Of a DNA stretch of 64,000 nt, positions 27,251 to 36,010 are shown in pieces; within the stretch, counting starts at the first letter, position 1; each line of letters opens with the position of its first letter. The notes below the pieces were generated by a model. That model saw only the letters and a program-made list of their open reading frames with translations, ran no database searches and had not been told where the DNA came from. The DNA is taken from positions 1 to 64,000 of the forward strand of contig NZ_JAAMPJ010000002.1 in NCBI RefSeq assembly GCF_011067745.1, written 5' to 3'. The translations under genes were made by a program, and so were the position numbers. Source of the DNA: Lentzea alba. GTDB taxonomy: Bacteria; Actinomycetota; Actinomycetes; Mycobacteriales; Pseudonocardiaceae.

Positions 27251-28332
27251 GCGAGCATGGCGGCTAGCAGCAGCCAGCCGAGGATCACCAGGACCAGGCC
27301 GCTCCAGCCCCACTCCTCGTACGCGGTGCTGCCGGACGTGCCACCGACGCTGCTGCCCACGTAGAACCCGCAGAGATACAGACCGGACGCGTGGCCACGG
27401 GCATGTTCCGGCGTGCGCGCGGCGACCCAGCCACTCGCCGTGGCGTGCGCCGCGAAGAACCCGGCGGTGACGATCGCCAGTCCGAGCGGCACCCACAGCA
27501 GACTCGCCAGCGCACCGAGGGCCAGCACACCGATGCACAGCAGCAGCACGCGACCACGGCCGTGCCGGTCGGCCAGCCTGCCCGCGAACGCCGCCGACGT
27601 GCTGCCGAACCCGTAGAAGAGGAACACCAGCGTCTCCAGCCATGCCGGACCGGTGAGCTGGAAGCCCGCGACGTTGTAGAACGAGATGAACGACCCCACG
27701 AGCAGCACGGCCACCGCGTACAGCGAGAGCAGCACCGGGTCCGTCAAGGCCGCCTTCATGCCGCGCGGCGCCCGCTTCGGCCGGCCGTGCGCCCTGGGCA
27801 GGAAGAACACCACCACCAGTGCCGCGACCAGTCCGAACACGCCGGCGAGCAGCACCGAGCCACGCCATCCCAGCCAGTCCGCGGTCATGCCGGTGACCAT
27901 CCGGCCGGACATGCCGCCCAGGCTGTTCCCGGCGATCATCGCGCCCACCGCGGCGCCGAGCCGCCTGCTGTCCAGCTCGTCCGCGAGGTAGGCCATCGAC
28001 GCCGCGGGCACCCCGGCCGCCGCGATCCCCTGCAGCACGCGCAGCAGCAGGAACAGCTCGTAGTTCGGCGCGAACGGCAGCACGAGCCCCAGCAACGCCG
28101 CCGTCAGCACGCTGACCACGATCACCGCCCGGCGCCCGGTCCGTTCGGACAGCATCGCGATCGGCACGACCGCCGCCGCCAGCGCGAGGGTCGCTGCGGA
28201 GAGCGCGAGCGACGCACCGCTGGGCCCCAGCCCGTACTCCTGGGCGATCTGCGGCATGACCGGCTGCGGCGTGTAAAGCAGCGCGAAGCACGCGAAGCCC
28301 GAGGCGGCGATGGACGCGGTCAACCTGTTCAC
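27088..28332 (-). CDS. MFS transporter (multidrug/sugar efflux type), C-terminus extended into the opposing gene
   Basis: A 414-residue major facilitator with about 12 hydrophobic segments. The loop motif SERTGRRAVIVV after TM2 and LADRHGRGRVLLL between halves are typical. The transporter proper ends at LGWLLLAAMLA; roughly 55 polar residues follow (Ser/Thr-rich) that are encoded antisense to the lipoprotein 3' end, suggesting loss of the original stop. GTG at 28332 is the preferred start (VNRLTASIAASGF). Divergent from a LysR regulator 34 bp away, which probably controls it. Substrate unknown. Confidence 0.8.
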   Translation of the reverse strand: MNRLTASIAASGFACFALLYTPQPVMPQIAQEYGLGPSGASLALSAATLALAAAVVPIAMLSERTGRRAVIVVSVLTAALLGLVLPFAPNYELFLLLRVLQGIAAAGVPAASMAYLADELDSRRLGAAVGAMIAGNSLGGMSGRMVTGMTADWLGWRGSVLLAGVFGLVAALVVVFFLPRAHGRPKRAPRGMKAALTDPVLLSLYAVAVLLVGSFISFYNVAGFQLTGPAWLETLVFLFYGFGSTSAAFAGRLADRHGRGRVLLLCIGVLALGALASLLWVPLGLAIVTAGFFAAHATASGWVAARTPEHARGHASGLYLCGFYVGSSVGGTSGSTAYEEWGWSGLVLVILGWLLLAAMLAQNSRARVMRESRGEIAVVPSRGSSSAPDSMPTVTERVSAGISTTTANGSGPPS

Positions 28333-28366
28333 GCATTCGACGCTAAGCCATACGTCCAATACGGAA

Positions 28367-29278
28367 ATGAGTCAGAATCAATTCGTGGATGAATTGGAGC
28401 TGGCCCCGAAGCTGGCAGTGCTGAAAGCGCTTGCCGCCGACGAACACGTGACTCGTGTCGCAGAACGCGTCGGGCTTCCCCAGCCGACGGTCAGCCGCTG
28501 GCTCGGCGAGCTCGGTGAGCAACTCGGTGCGCCGATCATCACGAGGAGCGGCAGGAGGGTCCGGCTCACCCGCGCCGGCCGGCTGCTCGCCGACGCCGCC
28601 GCCCGGTCGCTGGCCGCGCTCGAACCCGGCCTGCGCGAGGTCGAGGAGGAGCTGGATCCGGAGAAGGGCCGGGTGGTGCTGGGGTTTCTGCACATGCTCG
28701 GCCGGTCCGTCGTACCGGAACTGGTCCGCGGGTTCCGCGTCGAGCACCCGCACGTCCGGTTCGGGCTGATCCAGAACGCCCGCCAGACGCTGGTCGACAA
28801 GCTCCTCGACGGCGAGATCGACCTCGCCCTGATCGCTCCGCCGCCCGACGGTCCCGAGTTCGCCTCCGCCGTCCTGTTCGAACAGGAACTGATCGTCGTC
28901 GTGCCCTCGACGCACCGGCTGGCGTCGCGCAAGGCCGTGCGGCTCGGGGAACTCGCCCACGAGGAGTTCATCGTCCTGGAACACGGCTACGGGCTGCGGC
29001 AGATCACCGACGACCTGTGCGAGGCCGCCGGGTTCACGCCGAAGATCGCTTTCGAGGGCCAGGAGACCGAGACGGTGCGCGGTCTGGTGGCAGCAGGACT
29101 CGGCGTCGCCCTGCTGCCCCACCCGGAGTTCACCCCGCCGGCGGGAGTGCGTGAACTACCGCTGACCCCGCGCATCGGTCGCGCGTTCGGGCTGGCATGG
29201 CTGAAGAACCACCCGCTGCCGCCCGCCGTCCGCGCCTTCCGCGAGCACGCCCTGAAAACTCACGAACGCCAGCGCTGA
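28367..29278 (+). CDS. LysR-family transcriptional regulator
   Basis: A 303-residue LysR regulator. The N-terminal winged helix-turn-helix reads HVTRVAERVGLPQPTVSRWL, and the C-terminal effector domain has the usual LDGEIDLALI and GLVAAGLGVALLPH motifs. ATG at 28367 is chosen; a GTG at 28385 would also leave the HTH intact. It is divergently arranged with the MFS gene, the classic layout in which the regulator controls the neighbouring exporter and itself. Its end overlaps the dipeptidase gene by 19 bp. Confidence 0.85.
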   Translation: MSQNQFVDELELAPKLAVLKALAADEHVTRVAERVGLPQPTVSRWLGELGEQLGAPIITRSGRRVRLTRAGRLLADAAARSLAALEPGLREVEEELDPEKGRVVLGFLHMLGRSVVPELVRGFRVEHPHVRFGLIQNARQTLVDKLLDGEIDLALIAPPPDGPEFASAVLFEQELIVVVPSTHRLASRKAVRLGELAHEEFIVLEHGYGLRQITDDLCEAAGFTPKIAFEGQETETVRGLVAAGLGVALLPHPEFTPPAGVRELPLTPRIGRAFGLAWLKNHPLPPAVRAFREHALKTHERQR

Positions 29279-30858
29279 GTGCTCGACCACGTCCGCAGGT
29301 ACGACTCGGCGCCGCCCAGCATGTCCTGGACGAGCTGGTCACCGCCGAGCTGACGGACCTTCTCGACCCAGTCCGGCAGCAGACCGACGTGCGCGCCGCC
29401 GTCGACGTTGATGTCCCAGACGCGCTCGCCGGTGCGCTGCCGGTCGACCAGCGGACCGTCCGGGTAGCTGCGGAACGGGTAGGTCACGCCGGTCTGCGGT
29501 GCCGGGTGCGAGCCCACGCCGTTGTAGTCGGAGCCGAACCCGATGGCCACGTCGTACTTGCGCCGCAACGGTTCGTACGCGGCAGCCTGCGCGACGTAGG
29601 TACCGGGGTCGTTCTCGTAACCCGCCACGAAGCCGCCGAGCTGGTAGACCTTCTCGGTCCACTGCGCGTCCATCCAGCTGTGGCTGGAGACGATGCCGGG
29701 GTAGTTCTTCTGCGCGGCCAGCTCCAGCGTGCGACCGGCGGCCTTCACGCTCATGTGGTCGATCTCGATCATCATGTGCCGCTTCATCATGCCCTGCACC
29801 GCGTACTCGCCGAGCGACGTCAGACCGCGCACGTTGCACCGCTTCGCCGGGTCGTACTGCGGCGCGACGGCACTCGCCGGGATCAGCGCGTTCGGGCCGA
29901 CGGTGCCGATCGGGTTGTCCTGCTGCGGGCCCTTGCACACCTCGGTCTGCCACCACTGGCCGGTGCGCAGGAACTGGCCCGCGTTGATCACGCCGCCCTG
30001 CGTGCCCGAGTCGAACCGGACACCGCACAGCGCGTTGTCGAACTTGTGGCACAGGAACGCGCTGCGCACCCCGAGCGCGTACATCTCGTCGAGGCCGCGG
30101 TCGATGCTGTCCTTGTTGCACAACGGGATGTCGAGGAACGTCCGGCAGCCGAACAGCTCAGAGGTCTCGATGCCCAGCACCACGGCGAGCTTGCCCTGCG
30201 TGACCACGTCGCGGGCCTGCTCGGCGGACGTGACGATGCGGAACCAGCCCTTGCCGGGCCCGCCGAACATCTTGTCGATGAACGCCTGCAGCTCGTAGGT
30301 GCGCTGGGCCTGCAGCCGGACCGACGCCATCTCGTCGCAGGACCGGTCCTTGAACGGGTGGATGATGCACAGCGTGGCGTTGCTGGTGAGGTCCTGGACC
30401 AGCACGCGCTGACCGCCGCGCCACGCCCGTTCCAGCCAGGCGTAGTAGTTCTGCTGGTGCGAGACCGTGGTGTAGGACGGCCAGTCCTTGAACGTCGGCC
30501 AGCCCACCGGGTCGTGGCCGTCGAAGTCGCCCGTCACGATCGCCTCGAAGATCGCGCCCAGGCCCGCCGGGTGGTGCTCGGGACAGTCCTTGAGCGCGTC
30601 CGCCACGCCCTTCTCGGAGAACGCCGCGCCGCAGATCAGCCGGCCGCCGAACCCCTCGTTGGTCATGAGGTGGTTGTGCGCGTCGACGAACCCGCGCACC
30701 CGGCCCTGGCCGTCCGTGCCCTTGAAGGGCTCACCGGTGACGTTGATCTGCGAGTCCGGCGCCGGCCGCGCCACTGGTTCCCACCAGGGCGTGGCGGCCG
30801 ACGCGGGGGTGAGCGCCGCCAGGACCAGCGAGACGGCGAGAGCCAGGCGGAGTAACAC
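29260..30858 (-). CDS. Secreted membrane-dipeptidase-like metallohydrolase
   Basis: A 532-residue exported protein with a clear Sec signal peptide (LLRLALAVSLVLAALTPASA). The amidohydrolase metal motif VDAHNHLM (His-x-His) is near residue 60, a bridging Glu/His region follows (MMIEIDHMSVKAAGRTLELA, SSHSWMDAQ), and the terminal metal Asp lies in GFGSDYNGVG. The pattern resembles renal dipeptidase/amidohydrolase proteins but is longer than the usual 350-400 residues. GTG start with GAGGAG upstream. The second codon is TTA, rare in this high-GC DNA and a bldA-type signal in streptomycetes. Confidence 0.78.
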   Translation of the reverse strand: MLLRLALAVSLVLAALTPASAATPWWEPVARPAPDSQINVTGEPFKGTDGQGRVRGFVDAHNHLMTNEGFGGRLICGAAFSEKGVADALKDCPEHHPAGLGAIFEAIVTGDFDGHDPVGWPTFKDWPSYTTVSHQQNYYAWLERAWRGGQRVLVQDLTSNATLCIIHPFKDRSCDEMASVRLQAQRTYELQAFIDKMFGGPGKGWFRIVTSAEQARDVVTQGKLAVVLGIETSELFGCRTFLDIPLCNKDSIDRGLDEMYALGVRSAFLCHKFDNALCGVRFDSGTQGGVINAGQFLRTGQWWQTEVCKGPQQDNPIGTVGPNALIPASAVAPQYDPAKRCNVRGLTSLGEYAVQGMMKRHMMIEIDHMSVKAAGRTLELAAQKNYPGIVSSHSWMDAQWTEKVYQLGGFVAGYENDPGTYVAQAAAYEPLRRKYDVAIGFGSDYNGVGSHPAPQTGVTYPFRSYPDGPLVDRQRTGERVWDINVDGGAHVGLLPDWVEKVRQLGGDQLVQDMLGGAESYLRTWSSTQRWRS

Positions 30859-30871
30859 GAGGTGCTCCTCT

Positions 30872-30881
30872 ACAACGTTGT
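30872..30881. promoter_or_regulatory. 10-bp palindrome upstream of the dipeptidase gene
   Basis: ACAACGTTGT, a perfect 10-bp palindrome, lies just behind the ribosome-binding site of the minus-strand dipeptidase gene. AAC-n-GTT palindromes of this kind are typical TetR-family half-site pairs, but no TetR gene is adjacent and a 10-bp match can be chance. Confidence 0.25.
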
Positions 30882-30947
30882 GAAGGAGCTCACATCATGC
30901 CGTGGAACGTCGCCGTCTCGTATGGCCGATCGTAGGTAATCCAGGGC

Positions 30948-32378
30948 CTAACGCGAATATTTTTCGGCCAGTTCGACCAGCGTGCGCGCGCCGAAGCCCG
31001 TGGCACCCGCGACGACCTCGTCGTAGACCTTCTCCGACCGTGCGGGCCCCGCGATGTCGAGGTGCGCCCACGGCACGTCACCGACGAACTTCTGCAGGAA
31101 CAGCGCCGCCGCGATGCCGCCGGGGCCGGACGGGCACTGCTTGTAGTCCGCGATCTCACTGCTGACGGCGGCAACGTGCTCCTCCAGCAACGGCATCCGC
31201 CACCACTTCTCGCCGACCTTCGCGCCCGCGTCGATCACGTTGGCCGAGATCTCGTCGGACGCGGTGAACACGGCACCCGTGCGCAGCCCGAGCGAGATCT
31301 TCATCGCACCGGTCAGCGTGGCGACGTCCACGATCAGGTCCGGCTTGAGGTTCTTCACCGCGTACGCCATGGCGTCGGCCAGGACCATGCGGCCCTCGGC
31401 GTCGGTGTTCTGCACCTCGGTGGTCGCGCCGCCGTAGTGCCGCACGACGTCGCCCGGCCGGTACGCCGCGCCGCCCACATGGTTCTCCGCGCACGGCACG
31501 AGCCCGGTCACGCGGACCGGCAGCCCACGCCTGGCCACGGCCAGCAGCGCGGAGATCACCGCGCCGCCGCCCGCCATGTCGGTGCGCATGAGGTGCATGC
31601 CGTCGGCGGGCTTGATCGAGATGCCGCCGGTGTCGAACGTGATGCCCTTGCCGACGAAGACCAGGTGCGGGCCGGTGGTGCCGTACGTCAGCTCCAGCAA
31701 CCGCGGCGGGCGCGCCGATCCGCCCCCGACCGCCAGCACGCCGCCGAAGCCCTGCTGCGCCAGCCACTTCTCGTCGCGCACGACGGCGGACAGCCCGTCC
31801 TGCTTCTCCGCGAGCTTGGCGGCCGTGGTGGCGAGCCAGCGCGGGTCCTTGACGTTGGAGGGCGTGTTCGCGAGATCACGGGCCAGCGAGGTGGCCGTGG
31901 CGAGCGCGTGGGCCTTCAGCGCGGCCGAGGTCAGCACCTCGTCGAAGCCGGTGTCGCCGGTGACGAGCCGGAGTGACCCGACGCGCTTGGGGCCGTCCTC
32001 ACCGGTGACCTTGAAGCGGTAGCCGCCGAGCGCCGCGCCCAGCACGAACGCGCGCATCTTCTCGGCGTCGAAGTCCGGGGTCAGCAGGACGTCGGCGGAC
32101 TTGGGCGCGTCGTCCCCGCTCAGCGCCCGCACGAGTGACGCACCCGCCGTGCGGTAGTCGCTCAGCGAACCGGTGCCGACACCGAGCGTCCAGGCGTCGT
32201 CGTGGCGCACCGTCTCGCCGGCTTTGCCGGTCAGCTCGGACGCGTCGATGCCGTCGCCACCCGGTCCCAGCGCCGGTCCGGTGGCCGCGAGCACGACCGC
32301 CGGCGTGTTGCGACGTGCGGCGGTGGCCACCTCCACGTCGACGAGCTTGGTCGGCACTGACGGAACCGTCGACGCCAC
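30948..32378 (-). CDS. pepA: Leucyl aminopeptidase (M17)
   Basis: A 476-residue cytosol aminopeptidase. The M17 signature NTDAEGRMVLADAM and the metal and catalytic region VGKGITFDTGGISIK, then GMHLMRTDMAGGG, are complete, so the two-zinc active site should be intact. It hydrolyses N-terminal amino acids from peptides and may also process cysteinylglycine-type conjugates in mycothiol-producing bacteria (inference). The GTG at 32378 is chosen because GGGGAGG lies 7 nt upstream; longer in-frame starts run through that ribosome site. Confidence 0.9.
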   Translation of the reverse strand: MASTVPSVPTKLVDVEVATAARRNTPAVVLAATGPALGPGGDGIDASELTGKAGETVRHDDAWTLGVGTGSLSDYRTAGASLVRALSGDDAPKSADVLLTPDFDAEKMRAFVLGAALGGYRFKVTGEDGPKRVGSLRLVTGDTGFDEVLTSAALKAHALATATSLARDLANTPSNVKDPRWLATTAAKLAEKQDGLSAVVRDEKWLAQQGFGGVLAVGGGSARPPRLLELTYGTTGPHLVFVGKGITFDTGGISIKPADGMHLMRTDMAGGGAVISALLAVARRGLPVRVTGLVPCAENHVGGAAYRPGDVVRHYGGATTEVQNTDAEGRMVLADAMAYAVKNLKPDLIVDVATLTGAMKISLGLRTGAVFTASDEISANVIDAGAKVGEKWWRMPLLEEHVAAVSSEIADYKQCPSGPGGIAAALFLQKFVGDVPWAHLDIAGPARSEKVYDEVVAGATGFGARTLVELAEKYSR

Positions 32379-32440
32379 GACTTGACCTCCCCTGTGCATT
32401 AACGACCGTTCATTCTGACTCAAGGCAGAACGAAGCGATG

Positions 32441-32467
32441 CCCCGGTCTCCACTGTGGAAACCGGGG
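32441..32467. terminator. Palindromic terminator-like repeat
   Basis: CCCCGGTCTCCAC (32441-32453) and GTGGAAACCGGGG (32455-32467) form a near-perfect palindrome with one mismatch. It lies between the DUF3117 stop and the pepA start on the same strand. There is no T-run, so it may act as a weak terminator or processing signal. Confidence 0.45.
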
Positions 32468-32494
32468 CTCACGTGCTTCTCGCCGGGATGCCTC

Positions 32495-32662
32495 TCAGCC
32501 GGCGGCGGCCTTCAGCGCGTCGCCCAAGGCGCTGGCCTCGTCCGCCGACATCTCGACGACAAGGCGCCCACCACCCTCGAGCGGCACGCGCATGACGATG
32601 CCGCGTCCCTCCTTGGTGACCTCGAGGGGACCGTCGCCGGTCCGGGGCTTCATGGCCGCCAT
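32495..32662 (-). CDS. DUF3117 small protein
   Basis: A 55-residue protein beginning MAAMKPRTGDGPLEVTKEGR and ending DALKAAAG, the almost invariant sequence of the actinobacterial DUF3117 family. ATG at 32662 follows GGAGGGAG. The same gene (Rv1211) lies between tagA and glgA in M. tuberculosis. Its function is unknown, but the extreme conservation suggests a core role. It is too short for most gene-length cut-offs and easily missed. Confidence 0.92.
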   Translation of the reverse strand: MAAMKPRTGDGPLEVTKEGRGIVMRVPLEGGGRLVVEMSADEASALGDALKAAAG

Positions 32663-32892
32663 CGCGTGCTCCCTCCGTCAACATCTTCCCCGTCCGGCCA
32701 GGCCGGATCTGCCCCATTCTCCCCTATCGCGACTCAGGGGCGAAACCGAACCGATCTTTTGGCGAGTTCGGGTGATAGTTGTGGATCTTGATTTGTGCCT
32801 GTTAACTACCCGTTTTCACGACAAGGCAACACTTTCGGCACGGACGGACCGGCGGGGCACGCTCTCGGGCGCGGCGTGACAGACTGGGCAGG

Positions 32893-33690
32893 GTGCGAGC
32901 CCGTTCCGCGCTCTTCGACGTCTACGGCGGCCACCTGCGCGAACGAGGTGGTGCCGCCACCATCGCCGCCCTCGTCCGGCTGCTCGAACCCCTGGGATTC
33001 GCGGCGCCGGCCGTGCGCACGGCTGTTTCACGCACGGTCCGGCAGGGCTGGCTGCACCCCGTGCGCCTGCCCGACGGACCGGGCTACGCGATGACACCTC
33101 GCGGGGAACGAAGGCTCGACGAGGCCGCCGCCCGCATCTACCGCACCGGGCCGTCCACGTGGGACGGTCGCTGGCACGTGGTGGTGCTGGAGGAGATGCC
33201 GGGCCGCGACTCGCGCGACCACCTGGCGTCGGAGCTGCAACTGCTCGGCTACGGCGCGCTCGGCCCTGTGACGTGGATCGCGCCGCGTCCGTCGCCGGAG
33301 CTGACCGACGTGCTGGCCGCGGAGCAGGTTCTCGCACGAACTTTTCACGGTTCACACGACGGCGCGGACGCGGAACTGGCCGCGAAGGCCTGGGACCTGG
33401 CCGAACTGGGCCGCGACTACGCCGCGTTCGTCGCGCAGTGGCGGGCGGCCGTGTCCGTTGTGGACGAAACAGACGACGCCGCGGCGTTCGCGGCGTCACA
33501 GCAGCTGCTGCACGCGTGGCGGAAGTTCCTGTTCCGCGATCCCGGTCTTCCTGCTGAACTGTTGCCACCGGACTGGCCGGGGCACGCGGCAGCGTCGTTC
33601 TTCGACGAACAGACACTGCGGCTGGCGCCGGGCACGAGTCGTTTCGTCGACGAGTGCCTGCGGCCGGTTCGCAACGTTTCCACTGCTTGA
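32893..33690 (+). CDS. PaaX-family transcriptional regulator
   Basis: A 265-residue regulator. The N-terminal winged helix (ALFDVYGGHLRERGG, AVRTAVSRTVRQGWL) and the middle domain with WDGRWHVVVLEEMPGRDSR match PaaX, the phenylacetyl-CoA-responsive repressor. GTG start. It ends 10 bp before an enoyl-CoA hydratase gene, so both are probably one transcript. No other phenylacetate genes are in the window. Confidence 0.85.
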   Translation: MRARSALFDVYGGHLRERGGAATIAALVRLLEPLGFAAPAVRTAVSRTVRQGWLHPVRLPDGPGYAMTPRGERRLDEAAARIYRTGPSTWDGRWHVVVLEEMPGRDSRDHLASELQLLGYGALGPVTWIAPRPSPELTDVLAAEQVLARTFHGSHDGADAELAAKAWDLAELGRDYAAFVAQWRAAVSVVDETDDAAAFAASQQLLHAWRKFLFRDPGLPAELLPPDWPGHAAASFFDEQTLRLAPGTSRFVDECLRPVRNVSTA

Positions 33691-33700
33691 TGGAGGTCCA

Positions 33701-34486
33701 GTGTCCGAGCTCCTCGTCGACGACGCCGATGGTGTGCGCACGTTCACGTTCAACCGCCCCGAGTCGTTCAACGCCTTCACCATCGCGCTGAAGGAGTCGT
33801 TCCTCGACGCGCTGAAGGAGGCCGCGGCCGACGCCTCGGTGCGCGCGGTGGTGATCACGGGTGCGGGCAGGGCGTTCTGCGCGGGTCAGGACCTCAAGGA
33901 GCACATCGGCTTGCTGCAGGCCGGTGATCCCGCGCCGCTGCACACCGTGGAGAAGCACTACAACCCGATCGTGCGCGAGCTGATCGGCATGCCGAAGCCG
34001 GTGATCGCCGCGGTCAACGGCAGCGCGGCCGGTGCGGGCGCGTCCCTCGCGTACGCCTCGGACCTGCGCATCGCGGGCAAGTCGGCGAAGTTCCTGATGG
34101 CGTTCGCGAACGTGGGCCTGACCGCGGACTCCGGCGCGTCGTGGACGTTGCCGCGGCTGATCGGCCACGGCCGCGCGATGGAGATGATGCTGCTCGCCCA
34201 GCCGGTCGGCGCCGAGGAGGCGTTGCGGGTCGGCATGGTCAACCAGGTCGTGCCGGACGAGGAACTGCAGGAGACCGCGCACCTTCTCGCGGCCAAGCTC
34301 GCCGCCGGACCGACCACGGCGTACGCGAAGATCAAGGAAGCGCTGGCTGCCGCGGCGGACGGGACGTTGGAAGACGCGCTGGAGGCCGAGCGCCGCACCC
34401 AGGCCGACTGCGGCGCGACCGAGGATCACCGCGAGGCCGTCGACGCGTTCGTGAACAAGAGGGCGCCGAAGTTCATCGGCCGCTGA
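33701..34486 (+). CDS. Enoyl-CoA hydratase/isomerase (PaaG-like)
   Basis: A 261-residue crotonase-fold enzyme. The oxyanion-hole segments ITGAGRAFCAGQDLKEH and PVIAAVNGSAAGAGASLAYA and the downstream GLTADSGASWTLPRLIG are clear. The Asp in TADSG corresponds to the catalytic Asp seen in PaaG-type 1,2-epoxyphenylacetyl-CoA isomerases rather than the Glu pair of classic hydratases. GTG at 33701 has TGGAGG upstream. Its coupling to a PaaX regulator supports an aromatic-acid CoA role; a general enoyl-CoA hydratase is the alternative. Confidence 0.82.
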   Translation: MSELLVDDADGVRTFTFNRPESFNAFTIALKESFLDALKEAAADASVRAVVITGAGRAFCAGQDLKEHIGLLQAGDPAPLHTVEKHYNPIVRELIGMPKPVIAAVNGSAAGAGASLAYASDLRIAGKSAKFLMAFANVGLTADSGASWTLPRLIGHGRAMEMMLLAQPVGAEEALRVGMVNQVVPDEELQETAHLLAAKLAAGPTTAYAKIKEALAAAADGTLEDALEAERRTQADCGATEDHREAVDAFVNKRAPKFIGR

Positions 34487-34786
34487 CGCCGCGCGGGTGT
34501 GATAGCGGGCTCGTCGGGCCTCACGGTGGCCCGATGGGCACCCGTGCCCGACTTGGCTCGCTGGATCACCTTTCCGTTGTGGACGAAGAAGTGCTGGAAC
34601 TCATTGGTTCCTGTCTGGATGATCGCTGGTGGCTCCTGATGCACGGCGGCTGTGGGCAGCGGACATCCGAAGTGCCCGAGGGAGCTTCCCCGTCGCCATT
34701 TCTCGTCGGCTTCCACTTGGCTTCCACCAGAAAGCCGAGGGTGACGTCAGCCCGCCACAGCGCGACGTGAACGACCAGCATCGGCT
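34487..34786. other. 300-bp stretch without a confident gene; possible decayed or small CDS
   Basis: A GC-rich stem-loop (34514-34534) follows the hydratase stop. On the plus strand an ATG at 34534 opens a 78-codon frame to 34770 with a protein-like centre (LDHLSVVDEEVLELIGSCLD, then RWWLLMHGG), but only about two thirds of its third positions are G or C, below neighbouring genes, and no ribosome site is seen. Minus-strand frames here are shorter. It may be a remnant or a recently acquired small gene. Confidence 0.3.
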
Positions 34787-35332
34787 CTAATCGCGGTCAG
34801 CCCTGAAACACGTGGCGATGTGGTCGTCGACCATCCCGGTGGCCTGCATCAGCGCGTAACACGTGGTGGGGCCGAGGAACTTGAAGCCGCGGCGCTTCAG
34901 TTCCTTGGCCATCGCCTTGGACTCGTCCGTGATCGCCGGCACGTCCGCGATCGTGGCGGGCCTCTTCCGTTCGGCAGGCGCGAACGACCACAGCAGAGCG
35001 TCCAGGTCGACGTCGGTCTCGACGATCGTGCGGGCGTTGTGGATGGTCGCGTCGATCTTCATCCGGTTCCGGACGATCCCCGCGTCGGCCATCAGCCGTT
35101 CCACGTCGGCCGGCCCGAACTCCGCCACCAACTTCGGGTCGAAGTCGAGGAAAGCCGCGCGGAACGCGGGCCGCTTGCGCAGGATCGTGATCCACGACAG
35201 CCCGGATTGGAACGCCTCCAACGACATCCGCTCGTACAGGGCGTTCGTGCCGTGCAGCTCCACGCCCCACTCGGTGTCGTGGTAGTCGGCGTAGTCCGGG
35301 GTCGAGTCACCCCACGGGCAGCGCGAGATCAC
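34787..35332 (-). CDS. tag: DNA-3-methyladenine glycosylase I
   Basis: A 181-residue Tag-family glycosylase that removes 3-methyladenine from DNA. The zinc-binding set is visible: Cys4 in RCPWG, His17 in YHDTEWG and the C-terminal His and Cys in DDHIATCF. ESLEAF..GLSWITIL..RPAFR-type core sequence is present. GTG at 35332 overlaps the SRPBCC stop (GTGA) and has GAGGAG upstream, which excludes the longer frame. Corresponds in place to tagA (Rv1210) of M. tuberculosis. Confidence 0.92.
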   Translation of the reverse strand: MISRCPWGDSTPDYADYHDTEWGVELHGTNALYERMSLEAFQSGLSWITILRKRPAFRAAFLDFDPKLVAEFGPADVERLMADAGIVRNRMKIDATIHNARTIVETDVDLDALLWSFAPAERKRPATIADVPAITDESKAMAKELKRRGFKFLGPTTCYALMQATGMVDDHIATCFRADRD

Positions 35333-35727
35333 CGGTACTCCTCGGCGAAACGGGCGAACCGCTGCAACGACCGGCGCAGCATCAGCACGAAGAGCGGTTT
35401 CACCAACGGGTAGAAGAACGGCACGTCGAGGCGTTCCGTCCACACGAAACGACTGCCCTTGACCGCGAACACGCCCGTGCCGCGAACCACCTTGCCGAGG
35501 TGCTCGACCTCGACGGCGTGCGGCGGGTCCCAGCGCGTGATCCGCATGCGGTCGCTGACGCCGAACGTGACCGCGTCGATCTCGCTGCCGACCGACTCCC
35601 CGTCCCCGGCGACGACCCGGACACGAGTGCCGAAGACCCACTCGCCCTGGCGTTCCCAGTCGGTCATCGCCTTGAAGATCGTCGCGGGCGGCGCCGCCAC
35701 CTGCACGGACAGCTCAAGCTCGGTCAC
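35329..35727 (-). CDS. SRPBCC (START-like) family protein
   Basis: A 132-residue protein with the START/polyketide-cyclase fold pattern: VQVAAPPATIFKAMTDWERQ at the start, central beta-strands, and a long C-terminal amphipathic helix (RRSLQRFARFAEEYR). Such proteins bind hydrophobic ligands in an internal cavity. GTG start. It overlaps the genes on both sides (14 bp upstream, 4 bp downstream), so it is translated as part of the minus-strand operon. The ligand is not known. Confidence 0.8.
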   Translation of the reverse strand: MTELELSVQVAAPPATIFKAMTDWERQGEWVFGTRVRVVAGDGESVGSEIDAVTFGVSDRMRITRWDPPHAVEVEHLGKVVRGTGVFAVKGSRFVWTERLDVPFFYPLVKPLFVLMLRRSLQRFARFAEEYR

Positions 35728-36010
35728 TGCTCTCCAGCTCCTCGACGCGTGCCCGCAGCTCCCCGACCTCGGTCGCCAGACGTTGCAGCACCCAGTCGAC
35801 CTCGCTCATCTTGTAGCCGCGGAACACCTGCTGGAACTTCAGCTCGCGGACGTCGTCCGCGGTGATGGTGTCGGACGGCAGCCGCGTCGGCGAGGCACCG
35901 GGCGGCAGCGGCGCGAGCTCCTCGCCGCGCCCGAACACCAACGCCGCGAGCAGGAACACCACTGCCGCGACGGCCACCATCACGATCAGGTAGATCAGGG
36001 CGTTGGTCAC
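35714..36010 (-). CDS. DivIVA-domain membrane protein
   Basis: A 98-residue protein. An N-terminal membrane helix (ALIYLIVMVAVAAVVFLLAA) is followed by a Pro-rich linker and a DivIVA-like motif, LKFQQVFRGYKMSEVDWVL, then a coiled-coil C-terminus rich in Glu and Leu. This is the usual layout of the small Rv1209-type protein beside tagA in actinomycetes; a role in polar growth or septum placement is inferred from the domain. GTG at 36010 overlaps the upstream stop (GTGA). Confidence 0.8.
   Translation of the reverse strand: MTNALIYLIVMVAVAAVVFLLAALVFGRGEELAPLPPGASPTRLPSDTITADDVRELKFQQVFRGYKMSEVDWVLQRLATEVGELRARVEELESSDRA

Noticed and set aside
25628..28336. A 902-codon open frame on the minus strand antisense to glgA's end and the lipoprotein gene
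   Set aside because: The sequence is Arg/Gly/Asp-rich low complexity typical of the complement of high-GC genes, has no domains, and conflicts with the clear lipoprotein on the other strand and the MFS gene in another frame.
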